DNA from: Cannabis sativa
Taxonomy: Eukaryota > Streptophyta > Magnoliopsida > Rosales > Cannabaceae
Length of the DNA stretch: 64,000 nt
NCBI RefSeq assembly: GCF_029168945.1
Contig: NC_083602.1
Span: 26,895,323 to 26,959,322, forward strand
Direction of reading: 5' to 3'
Shown piece by piece: positions 46,708 through 57,481 of this stretch. A model generated the notes under the pieces. It was not told where the DNA came from. It searched no databases and saw only the letters and a program-made list of their open reading frames with translations. A program made the translations under genes and the position numbers. How positions within the stretch are numbered: the first letter of the stretch is position 1; every line of letters begins with the position of its first letter.

Positions 46708-49700
46708 TGTTGGAAATTATTTTACCAGGATCTTAGATCTACTCACAAGTATGTTGATTAACACCCTAAATATGAACTTTCTAAAACGATGAAATAAACA
46801 CGTATAAAGTTAAAGAAACCTTACATTGGGTGCAGCGGAATATAATGACTCCTTCCGTTCAGATATCTAGCCCTTGATTCCTTTCTGTAGCAGAGCATTA
46901 TCAATATCTGAACCTGGATCTCTTTCTCTGAATCTTTGATGCTGAAACCTCCTTCTTGCTGAAAGTCTTTCTTCACGATCTTCCTCACTATGGTTGAGGT
47001 ATCACTTGCTGTGTGTGGGCACTATTCATACACTAAGAATTTTGAAATTGAAGGAAGAAGAAAGAGAAAGTGGGTTCGGCCAAAGATAGGGAGAGAAAGA
47101 GGCTCATTTTTTTTTTTTTTTTTTTTTTTTTCTGAATCAGAAGTGTAGAAATTTTTTATGTAAATTTCCTGAAGCCTTCACTATCTATTTATAGCATTCC
47201 ACTAGGGTTATGTTTGAATTATTTGGCACTAAAATAATGAAAATATCAGTTTAAATTTCCTACAAAAGTGGCCGGCCCTATACATGTGGATTTGGGCCTC
47301 ACTTGTTGCAATTTTGCAGTTTTATCTTTCTGCATCTGATTTTCTCAAAAACGCCAATTTTCTAATTCAACCATTTAAATGCCAATTCTAATTATTTAAT
47401 AATTATAAATAATTATTAAATAATATTGTCATTTATCATATTTATTAATTGAACCATACAAAGTATCATAATTAACAAATATGCCCCTATAAACTCTTTC
47501 TTTACAATTTCGCCCTTACTTAGTGAAAAATTCACAAATAGACATAGTCTAATTTGAGAATTATAATTGATTAATCAAAACCAATTACATGAGTCTTACA
47601 AGCAATATTATCTCAACTAGTGCGGGGACCATGGGTCTATATAACCGAGCTTCCAATAAGTAGATCAAGAATTTATTACTAAAATTCACTAACTTATTAA
47701 TTCTTCGTTGAATCCACGTATAGAACTTAGAATTGCACTCTCAGTTATATAGAATGCTCTATATGTTCCACCATATAGACACATCATTAGTTATCCATTG
47801 TTATAATCCTAATTTGATCACTGATCCTCTATATGAATGATCTACACTGTAAAGGGATTAAATTACCGTTACACCCTACAATGTATTTATTCCTTAAAAC
47901 ACTTGACCCCGTATAAATGATATTTCTGTTGGAAGTTATTTTACCAGGAACTTAGATCTACTCACAAGTATGTTGATTTAACAACCTAAATATGAACTTC
48001 TAAAACGATATGAAATTAAACACATAAGAGTATCAGAAATCTTACAGTGATTGCAGGGAATATATATGTCTCCTCCCACTCAGATCTCTAACCCTTGATT
48101 CCTTTCTGTAGCAGAGTATAATCAAGATCTGAGCCCGAAAGTCCTTCTTTGTTGTCTCTGAAGTCTACACAGCCTTCCTCACTATGATTGAGGTATTACT
48201 TTATGTGTGTGGGCACTACTCTAGCACTCATACATTTCGAAACAGTGAAGGAATAGAGAGAGAGAGGGTGGCGGCTCAGAGAGAATTTTCTGAGAGAAAA
48301 TTCTTTCAGAATAATGCTGTGAAACGCTTTTTCAGTTGTGTTGTGTTTCTGAAGCCTTTGCCTTCTATTTATAGAAGACCACCAAGGGCTATGATTGACA
48401 TTTTGAATTGAAAAAATCAAAGGGAAAAGGAAGCTAAGTGGCCGGCCTAGGCAATGTGGAAACAAGGCTTGCCACTTTTCCAACTTTCCTTTTCCTACAC
48501 TTGATAGTTTCCTTTTTGTGAAAAATTGCCAATTCCATTGTTCAACCATATTAATGATAAATCTAATTATTTAATAATTAAAAATAATTATCAAATAATA
48601 TATTATCATTTATTTTATTAATAATGAAACTAATTAAAGTTTCCTAATTAATAAATATGCCATTCAAAATCTCTATTTACTGTTTTGTCCTTAATAAGTG
48701 CTAAATTCTCAAACTGACAAGTCCATCTTGAGAATTTTTAATTGATTAATTAAAATCAATTAAATGAGTCTTACAAGTAATATCATTTCAACTAGTGAGG
48801 GGACCATGGGTCTATATATCCGAGCTTCCAATAAGCAGATCTAGAATTTACCACTTAAATTCACTGACTTATTAATTCTTCGTTGAATCCACACATAGAA
48901 CTCAGAATTGCACTCTCAGTATATAGAATGCTCTATATGTTCCACCATATAGACACATTATTAGTTATCCATTGTTATAATCCTAATGTGATCAATGATC
49001 CTCTATATGGATGATCTACACTGTAAAGGGACTTAAATTACCGTAACACCCTACAATGTATTTTATCCTTAAAACACTTAACCCTGTATAAATGATATTT
49101 CAACTAAGTGAAATGAGTACTCAATCATTTATCTCATTTGGTTAAGCTCGAAGGAAATCACCCTTTGCTTACTATTCGCCAGATAGAAGCTATAGATTCC
49201 ATATTTATGTTAGCGCTCCCACTCAATCGTACTACCGTGTTCCCAAAATGTATGTATTGCCCAGGCTAAAGATTTAGGCTTAACTAACAAATCAAAGAAC
49301 ACGAATAACACTCTTGAAATTAAGCCTAACCATATCAGGATTTAGATCATGTGATCTAGGATCAACTTATGATATTGAATTGAATAGATGTTTACGGTAA
49401 GTTTCAAAATCTAATTCAAAGTTCAATATCGGTCCATTCCAATGCATACTCCATGCATCCAACCTGAGCTTTACTTTAACCTATGTTCTGGAAAGAACAT
49501 AACATTTCTCCAAATGTAAGTAAACTCTGTTGTAGATTGTCATATCAGTGAAACCCAGAGTTTACTTAAATCTAGGAATACTTTATTCACATAGTCATGT
49601 TTATTTTCCACTGTGTTGACAACACAATAAACATGTTCAAGTATGTGAAAGGGGTTTGGATGAATTTATAAATCAAATAGACAAGCAATTGATTAAGTGA

Positions 49701-50510
49701 ACCAAAACATACACAAGTGAATGAAAAATTACTTCTGTTACTTTATTGATATAGAATAATCTGGATTACATTGAAACAGAGTTTTATTTAGGGCATAAAA
49801 CCCAACAATTTCAGCTTACGTGAAATGAGTACTCCACCATTTATGTTCGTTTGGTCAAGCTCGAAGGAGATCATCCTTTGCTTACTATTCGCTAGATAGA
49901 AGCTATAGATTCCATGTTTATGCTAGCGCTCCCACTCAATTGCACTACCGTGTTCCCAAAATGTACGTATCACCCTGACCTAAAAGTAGGCTTAACTAAC
50001 AAATCAAAGAACACGAATAGCCTTTCAAGATTGAGCCTAATCATAACAGGATTAAGTATATTTGATCTAGGATCAACTAGGTGATATTGACTTGAATAGA
50101 TTTTACGGTAAGTTTAATTAAATCTAAGTCAAAGTTCAATATCGGTCCCTTCCGATGCATACTCCATGCATCCAACCTGAGCTTTACTTTAACCAATGCT
50201 CTGGAAAGAACATAGCGCTTCTCCAAATGCAAGTAAACTCTGTTGTAGATTATCATATCAGTAAAACCCTGTGTCTGATAAATCTAGGAAACTTTATTCA
50301 CATAGTCATGTTTACTTTCCAATGTGTTGACATCACAATAAACAGGATCAAGTATGTGAAAAGGGTTTCAGATGAATTTATACATTATGTACATATAATC
50401 ATGAAATAAATCATGTGAACCATGAAACATTAAATGTTATTTCTGATCTATATTAATAAGTAAATCTGATTATATTGAAATGAGTTTTATTTAGGGCATA
50501 AAACCCAACA
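46708..50510 (-). mobile_element. Solo copia-family LTR in element D, split by another LTR
   Basis: It runs from TGTTGGAAATTATTTTACC at 46708 to ATAAAACCCAACA at 50510, interrupted at 47926-49808. ACAGG flanks it exactly (46703-46707 and 50511-50515), and element C shows the empty site (GATCTGACAGGTTGAATTAA near 35377). It has a run of about 25 T at 47107-47131 not seen in sister copies. Confidence 0.9.
47927..49807 (-). mobile_element. Solo copia-family LTR nested in an LTR, same strand
   Basis: A full 1881-bp copy from TGTTGGAAGTTATTTTACC to CATAAAACCCAACA. It is flanked by a perfect ATTTC duplication (47922-47926 and 49808-49812). It belongs to the same subgroup as the 5' LTR of element A, sharing GGAAGTTATTTTACCAGGAA and the GTGGCGGCTCAGAGAGAA stretch. 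Confidence 0.92.
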
Positions 50511-51257
50511 ACAGGTTGAATTAAACACAACCTTCTCTCCACCATTACTCTTCCTTAATCACAAAATCCTTGATATTGTGAAATTCCTCTCTATATGTCT
50601 ACTCTCTTGGGATACTGGATTCTATACTTTTGGCAACTACTTTTTGGTTGATCAGGAAATAACACTAGTAGTTAAGACAAGTTGGAACGGTGCCAAAAAT
50701 GTATAGAACTTTCCTTAGACTGAATAAGTACCTTTCCTGCAACTTTAACATTCAGTCTCTCTCTGGTAGACTAAGAGACTTAAGATAAGTTTTTACACTT
50801 CTCCAAAATCACTACTCCACCCCCAGAGTAATCAGCATCTTATCAGCAGACTTTCTAGCACAAAAGCAAGTCTCGAAATCTGATGTGGTGTAGTCTAAGA
50901 GTTTTAAACACACCATTATCGACTAACATATAGATCATCTTCTTAATCTTAAGATTTACTTGATTGTCTTCCAATGTTCCTCTCCTGGATTAATCTGATA
51001 CCTACTCATTACACCCACTCAACAACAGGTGTCTGGTCTAAGGCATACTAAAGCATATCTGAGACATCTCACTGTTGATTTAACAAATTCTTTCATGGCT
51101 TTATCTTTTCTGGAATAGTTGAGACTTTTCCTTAGATAAATAAAATCTATGTCAAGAAGTCGAGAAGCTTCTATAGATTGCCATTAAAAAAAATGCTTCA
51201 GCATCTTACTAAAGTAAGTTGCTTGCATTAGAGTAAGTAATTACCAGGTATACCAGA

Positions 51258-53118
51258 CGTTGGGTTTTGTGCCCTAAATAAAACCCATTTCAATATAATC
51301 AGATTTACTTATTAATAAAGATCAGAAATAACATTTTATGTTGCATATTTCACATGATTTATTTCATGATTATAAATGTATGAATTCTATTTAAGTCCAG
51401 AACATATGAATTTGTTGATGATTATAGTGTTGTCAGCACAGTGGAATATAATCTTAATTATATGTTCGAAAATTTATTCCCTGATTTGTCAGAACACTGG
51501 ATTTAGACTTGCATGGTATAATCAGCTATAGGTATTCTTACACCTTGGATAAGTGTCATGTCCTTTCTAGGGCATTGGCAAAGTTTACCAGTATCGGATG
51601 TATGGAGTATACATCGGAAGGGACCGATATTGAACTTTGATTATATATATTAAAATTTACCGTAATATCTATTCAATTCAATATCACCCGTTGATCCTAG
51701 ATCAAATGATCTTAATCCTAATATGGTTATGTTCGATCTCAAGAGTATTATACATGTTCTTTGATTTGTTAGTTAAGCTTACTTTTGGGTCAGGGTGATA
51801 CGTACATTTTGGGAACATGATAGTATAATTGAGTGGGAGCGCTAACATAAATATGGAGTCTATAACTTCTATAGGAATTTAGAAGTGAAACGATGATATC
51901 ATTCGAGCTTGGCTAAACAGAGATAAATGGTGGAGATCTCATTTCACTACGCTGAAATATCATTTATACGGAGCTAAGTGTTTTAAGGATAAAATACATT
52001 GAAGGTGTAACGATAACTTAGTTCCTATTCAATGTAGATCATCTATTAGAGGGTCATTGATCAAATTAGGATTATAATAATGGATAACTAATAGCGTATC
52101 TATATCGTGGAACATATAGAACGTTCTATATGACTGAGAGTGCAATTCCAAGTTCTAAGTGTGGATTCAATAAGGAATCAATAAGTTAGGGAATTTACTT
52201 GGTAAATTCGGTTCGACTTATTGGAAGCTCGGTTAATATAGGCCCATGGTCCCCATACTAGTTGAGACCATACTTCTTGTAAGACTCAGTTAATTGATTT
52301 TGATTAATCAATTATAATTCTAAAGTTAGACTATGTCTGCTTTATGAATTTTCACTAAGCAAGGGCGAAATTGTAAAGAGAAGAGATTCTAGGTTTATTT
52401 ATTAATTAAGAGACTTTATATGTCTAAAGTAATAAATATATTAAATGGCAATATTATTTAATAATTATTTTTTAGTTATTAAATAATTAAAATTGGCATT
52501 GAAATGGTTAAATTGGAAAATTGGCATTTTTGAGAAAATGGGAATGAAAAATAACAAAATGGGAAAGTTGCAAAGTGAGGCCCAATTTCCTTATATGGTC
52601 GGCCACTATGCAAGCTTTTACCATTTTATTTTTCCATTATTTTAATGCCATACAATTCTAACCTAAACCTAGATGGCATTCTATAAATAGAAAGTGTTGG
52701 CTTCAGGAAACTCATTACTTTGCACATTGTTTCTTTCAGAAAAAGCCTACCGGCCCCTCTCTCTCTTTTCTTCTCTTCAGATTTCGAAATCCTTGAGTGA
52801 ATGAATAGTGCCCACACACATCAAGTGGTATCTCAATCATAGTGTGTAAGACTGTAGGAGAATCCAAACAACAAGAAGGAGAATCAGCATCAAAGGAAGG
52901 AGAGAAAGAGATCCAGATTCAGATCTTGATTATGCTCTGCTACAGAAAGGAATCAAGGGTTAGAGATCTGAATGGAAGGAGTCATAATATTCCGTTGCAC
53001 CCAATGTAAGGTTTACTAAACTTTATATGTGTTTATTTCATTGTTTTAGAATTCATATTAGGATACTAATGAAACATACTTGGTAGTAAATCTAGATCCT
53101 GGTAAAATATTTCCAACA
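51258..53118 (+). mobile_element. Solo copia-family LTR in element D, opposite strand
   Basis: It runs from CGTTGGGTTTTGTGCCC (first base changed from T) to GGTAAAATATTTCCAACA at 53118, with TATAAATA at 52682-52689. The flanks are CCAGA (51253-51257) and CCATA (53119-53123), a duplication with one mismatch. The uninterrupted counterpart in element C (GGTATACCACAAGCCATAGG, near 36113) supports the site. Confidence 0.85.
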
Positions 53119-54920
53119 CCATAAGCCATAGATTTACATAAACTCAAACCTATAATACTAGGAACAAGAAGTTTTGTTAAGTCCATTGAATAGACTTATT
53201 AACTAAAATTTCCTTTCATGTCCTTGTAATAGAAAACTTTAGGTTAGTCAATGTGAATGGATTAAACCATAGTTCTATTGGCTTTTCTTCTTAGTTTCTT
53301 ATCTTGACAATCCATTACTTGTTTAAACTCACAATGGATTTTAATCACTAGTGTCTTCCAAGTCATAACAAGGTGATTTCCTAGAAACCCTCCCACTACG
53401 ACAAGGTACCGTGAATTATGTCTAAGAAAACTAAATGGTATTGACCTCTTTAGTTGTGTCAAGACAACAGAGGCAGTGGGATTATCTTGTAAAGAATAAG
53501 ATGATAGAACACTTTTGGAATCAAGAAAAAATATCTCCTTTATTTGCTACTTTATTTTCAGACTTAGTCATTTTCTTAGAAAAATAGTATTTGTTTAAAT
53601 AAACACTTTCTTATCTAATGACTATGGGATGGTCCACCCCTAATCACTTAGAATAGCTAACAAACATGCAAACCATGGTTAACAGTTCTAGCTTTTCTTA
53701 AGATTTCGATTAGGTCATCCATGAATCTAGTAATGATTTACATTAAGTATACATCCATTGCATCATTCTGAAATTGTATTACCATAGAAGGATTTAGGCA
53801 ACGACTAGTAACTAATCATCAATATGCAAATTGAATTTCTGGGGAGGTAAGTTTGGATATAATTCAAAAAATCAATTTAATGATCTTTGAACTGCATATC
53901 TACTAACTATTTCTCCACCCCTATCAGTTCGCAAGATCTTTAACCACTTACCTTAATGGTTTTTCACCATTGGTAGAAATTCATGAAATTTTTCAAACAT
54001 TTCAAATTTCTTTTGCATAAGGTAAAATCTAGAGTGATTGTTTTAAGAATACAACGAAAAACTCATATCCACCCCTGAATGTACATCCATTTGCGAATGA
54101 GATGAACTTACTTTCAGTGGATATATGCATATTAACTCTTTGCAGAGATTTGATCTTGTCAAAACCACTATGAACAAGATACAAATGCCATAGATTTAAT
54201 AAAATATGTGGTTGTATCTTTGGATGACTTAGGTTTAGTTACATTAAAGAGTTCTTAGAATAGTGCAAGTGGATCCTGGTCACAGAATACTAAACTCGTA
54301 TTTCATACAGTTTGAATCCATTGAAATAAAATGGTTATTAAACACTTGTGAAAGTGTAACTGTATAATGAGTAATTCTTTCTTGGACCACCACTACTAAT
54401 CTAACTCTAAGTCTGATTTGCCCATACAAGTAGGAGATTTCTAAGATTGAGGATTTATATCATTTTAGGATAGAATTTCAGGAATATAATCAAATGCGTC
54501 ATTTAATTTCTTAAGAGAAAATATAGAATGACATGAAATGATTTGTAGACCATTCATCCAATGATATGTTATTGAGCTAATTCGAAATGAATAAGCTAAG
54601 AGGAATTAGGATAATTTTGTTTTAAATAAGAATCGAACGATGCTCCGATTAGCGAGAGTCAAAGTAATCTTATTTATACAATCTTCTTATTTCATATTGT
54701 AAATACTAGTCTAAGGTGTCATCAATTGATGAACAGCTAGATGTTGCATTTACAATATTTATCTTTCGAGATCTAACACTATTATGTTTGTCTAATGTTG
54801 ACCATTAGGGATTTATCCCATTAGAACAACAAACCAAGTTAGACCAACAATGAAGATTCGAAATTAAACTTCAATTTAATAACAAAAAATAACATGGTTC
54901 AATATAAATTCATACACAAT

Positions 54921-55352
54921 TCATAAATTATTAATCACATAGCAAGTAGGAATGACAAGTGAAAATACTAAAACATACAATGTACGATTTTTTACATGAT
55001 GAGCAAGTGTATGAACAAACATACACACTTGTTCCTGAATTGTGACTGAGCCATTTCTTTTCACCCTTCCATCAGCATGGAGCAATTCACATAATACTCC
55101 AAAAGTTCTCCTATTCATTCTTAGATCATTAACACATGTTATGTCACCTTCGCCAATCAAACTATTCAAATATTGTAACCGAGTCTCATGTCTAGCAAAA
55201 GTACGATCTTGAAGCATACGTCTCCTATGACGGTTGCATACCATTTTATACAATAATAGTTGTAATATCATACACATGCCCATCATTTGTAAATGCCACA
55301 TGAAAAGAAATATCATAATTTTTTTTGTTGCATATCCATATCTATTAAGCAT
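54921..55352 (-). pseudogene. Fragment of a PIF/Harbinger-type nuclease (HARBI1-like)
   Basis: The minus-strand frame from the ATG at 55352 contains CVNDLRMNRRTFGVLCELL and TIQEQVCMFVHTLAHHVKNR. This is the conserved N-terminal region (DUF8040-like) of plant HARBI1-type nuclease and transposase proteins. The similarity stops near 54950, and the catalytic DDE part is absent. It is either a remnant of a Harbinger transposon or a piece of a domesticated relative. No TIRs were seen. Confidence 0.65.
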
Positions 55353-56398
55353 TCCATGTATATAAAAAAAATGTCATTTAACAATTATAGGCACTATATC
55401 AAAAACTATATTATCATGAACTATATTGCATAACAAACAATATCACAGTCACAAACAATATGACATGTTACTGAAAATAGTAATGGGTGAATTTGTGCAG
55501 ACTGACTCTGCATATGGTTTTATAACCACTGGAGACTAAATCAGAATTTGATGCGCTAAGGAGAGAGATGCAACAAAAGGGTCATTCTTCTGGATAATAT
55601 TATCATCACTCACATTTCAATTATGAGAAATATGAAGGTGAATTTTCTGTTTAAGTCAAATGCAATGGAAAACATCAATCCTGCTATAACATATTCTTCC
55701 AAAGTTTAAAAGACTCAGCCTTCAACTGATTATGATTTATAACTTGCCCTGATTTTCTACAATGGTTTCTGGTTCATCTCTAGATTTATGACCTTTGAGA
55801 TTACAGTTATGGCATGGAAAAGAAGGGAGGAAGTAAAAATGACTATGGATAAATTTTGAAAACCCCTTCTTTGAATTGGTTGATGATATAACTTGGCGTC
55901 ACCCAAAGGCAGAAGAAAGTTCTACAGAATGGGGCACAAAACAACAAAGTGATTTCCTTCTTTAAACGAATTAGGACAAAGCTTGAAATGAAAGTTATGG
56001 GGTCAATGACACTAGAAAGAATGATGATACACATCATGCTTGTAGTTTGATAATATAATTAAATTATGTATATTTGTAGCAATTTAAGGTGTAATAAACA
56101 TTCTTACTAACGTTTTGTTAGATTACTCCTTTAGTCCCTAGGCATTGTAATTTTTTCCTTGTTATGTTATAATATTTGTTATCATTTTATACACAGAATT
56201 AAGAATTTTGATTATTTAGTTTAGAATATGAGGAATTTACATGAAATATAGTTTTATCTTTTATAGTTTTGATTTATATTGGAATTATGAAATTGTAAAG
56301 TTTGCATAAGTTAAGTACTTTATTTTTTATCAAAAGCTTAGATGTATATTTTTATAATTATACTATTATTTACAGTGTTTTAAGTGTTCATAACACAA
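55353..56398. other. AT-rich DNA with nothing recognised
   Basis: No coding region, no LTR end and no clear inverted repeat were seen. It lies between two gene fragments and could be part of the element that carried them. Confidence 0.4.
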
Positions 56399-56831
56399 TG
56401 ATTGACTCTAGTCCTGAGCTAGATGAGTATTTGGGCATATGTCCAACTCTGGAGCGTTTACACTTACACAAGTGTCAGCTAAGGGATAAGAAGACAGTAA
56501 AAGCTTTGTTCACCTTATGTGAGGCTGTTAGGGAGATTGTTTTTTAGGATTTTTGGGGATTGGAGAATGATGTGTTGAGCTTGGCAAGTATTTGCAGGTA
56601 AAGGTTTCTAAACTCCTTAGTCTGTCTAAACAAATTACTTATTACTACTTTGATGTATAAAAATGATAGAGTAGTTATGTATTGTTATTATAGGAGGGTG
56701 AATTTTCTTTCCTTAGAAGGGTTCTCATTGCTAACAACAAATTGTTTAGAGTCAGTGATCCTTTCATGGAAGGAGATTGAGAGTCTGAGAGTAATAGGGT
56801 GCAAAAGCCTTAAGGATGGGGAAATCACTTA
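56399..56831 (+). pseudogene. MAX2: Fragment of the F-box/LRR gene MAX2
   Basis: MAX2 is the F-box subunit of the SCF ligase acting in strigolactone and karrikin signalling. The fragment reads SPELDEYLGICPTLERLHLH, then LRDKKTVKALF and EAVREIVF. After a TAG stop (56545-56547) it continues DFWGLENDVLSLASICR, then [15 protein letters not shown] and [13 protein letters not shown], in the order found in MAX2. A GT...AG segment of 96 bp (56598-56693) splits the last two blocks exactly between the codons of SICR and RV. Both the F-box end and the C-terminal half are missing. It is a dead fragment, with gene identity from remembered family sequence. Confidence 0.7.
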
Positions 56832-57077
56832 GGTCTGACTAAAGACACAATGAGCATAACACAAATTTTTAATTGAGAGGAAAAAACGTAAGACATGGCT
56901 GGCCGTGATAGGATCATGAATGAGGTTTGTGGTGATCAAGTGTGCATGAAGTAGAGTGAAGTCTCTGATTGGAACATGATTTTAACAAGGAAACTATACA
57001 GGTTGGTTCCCTCCATTAAGAATGTGTTGTGTTGTTTGTGGATAGTGTTATGGATGATAACACTAACAATATTTGGG
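56832..57077. other. Spacer between two gene fragments
   Basis: No firm assignment can be made. It may contain further short gene pieces, but none was recognised. Confidence 0.35.
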
Positions 57078-57473
57078 TCAAAATCTAGTATTTTTCATAA
57101 CTAAATTCATAACACCAACAATATGTTCAATGGACCAGTGCCAGTTTTTGTACCATTTCAAAAGAGTCCAAATTCAAGTTTTGTTGGTAATAAAGGACTA
57201 TGTGGAGAGCCATTGGATTCGTTATGTAGGAATGCTGATAGCCCTGACCAACAAAGCCATCACAAGGTCTCCTATAGGATCATCTTAGCTGTTATTGGCT
57301 TGGGTTTGACTATTTTTGTATCGGTTACCATAGTTGTTCTCCTATATATGATGAGAGAAAAACAAGAGAGACAAGCCAAAGCTACTGCAACATATGATGA
57401 TCAAAGAGCTTGAAAGACTGAGCAAACTCTGTCATGACAACTTGGAAAGGCTCAAAATCTAGTATTTTTCATA
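57078..57473 (+). repeat. 22-bp direct repeats around the receptor-kinase fragment
   Basis: An identical 22-bp sequence starting TCAAAATCTAGTATTTTTC occurs at 57078-57099 and 57452-57473. The pair brackets the PXC3-like fragment, and the right copy lies just outside the solo LTR that starts at 57482. Confidence 0.8.
57123..57416 (+). pseudogene. PXC3: Fragment of an LRR receptor-like kinase (PXC3-like)
   Basis: The open stretch of 97 codons reads GPVPVFVPFQKSPNSSFVGN, then KGLCGEPLDSLC, the cysteine-pair cap after the last LRR. A transmembrane helix follows (IILAVIGLGLTIFVSVTIVV, then LLYMM) and a basic juxtamembrane start (REKQERQAKA), ending in TGA. This matches the region just before the kinase domain of PXC3-type receptor kinases. 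The LRRs and kinase are absent, so it is a captured or relic piece. PXC3 is the closest family I recognise; another member of that subfamily is possible. Confidence 0.65.
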
Positions 57474-57481
57474 CCTTATTG

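Larger units (their letters stand above)
46596..54900 (-). pseudogene. Decayed internal region of copia element D, with three nested LTRs
   Basis: The element's own sequence is 46596-46707, 50511-51257 and 53119 to about 54900. It aligns with element C (for example 50516-51250 with 35380-36115, and 53119-53940 with 36117-36920). Beyond that it reaches a leader-like block at 54620-54870, with GATTAGCGAGAGTCAAAG and CCATTAGGG, like the block at 2280-2640. No open frame survives. The right side ends without a 5' LTR or primer site. Confidence 0.65.

Noticed and set aside
48184..48549. Overlapping 75- and 117-codon frames
   Set aside because: They fall in the U3/R region of a solo LTR and are not kept in sister LTRs.
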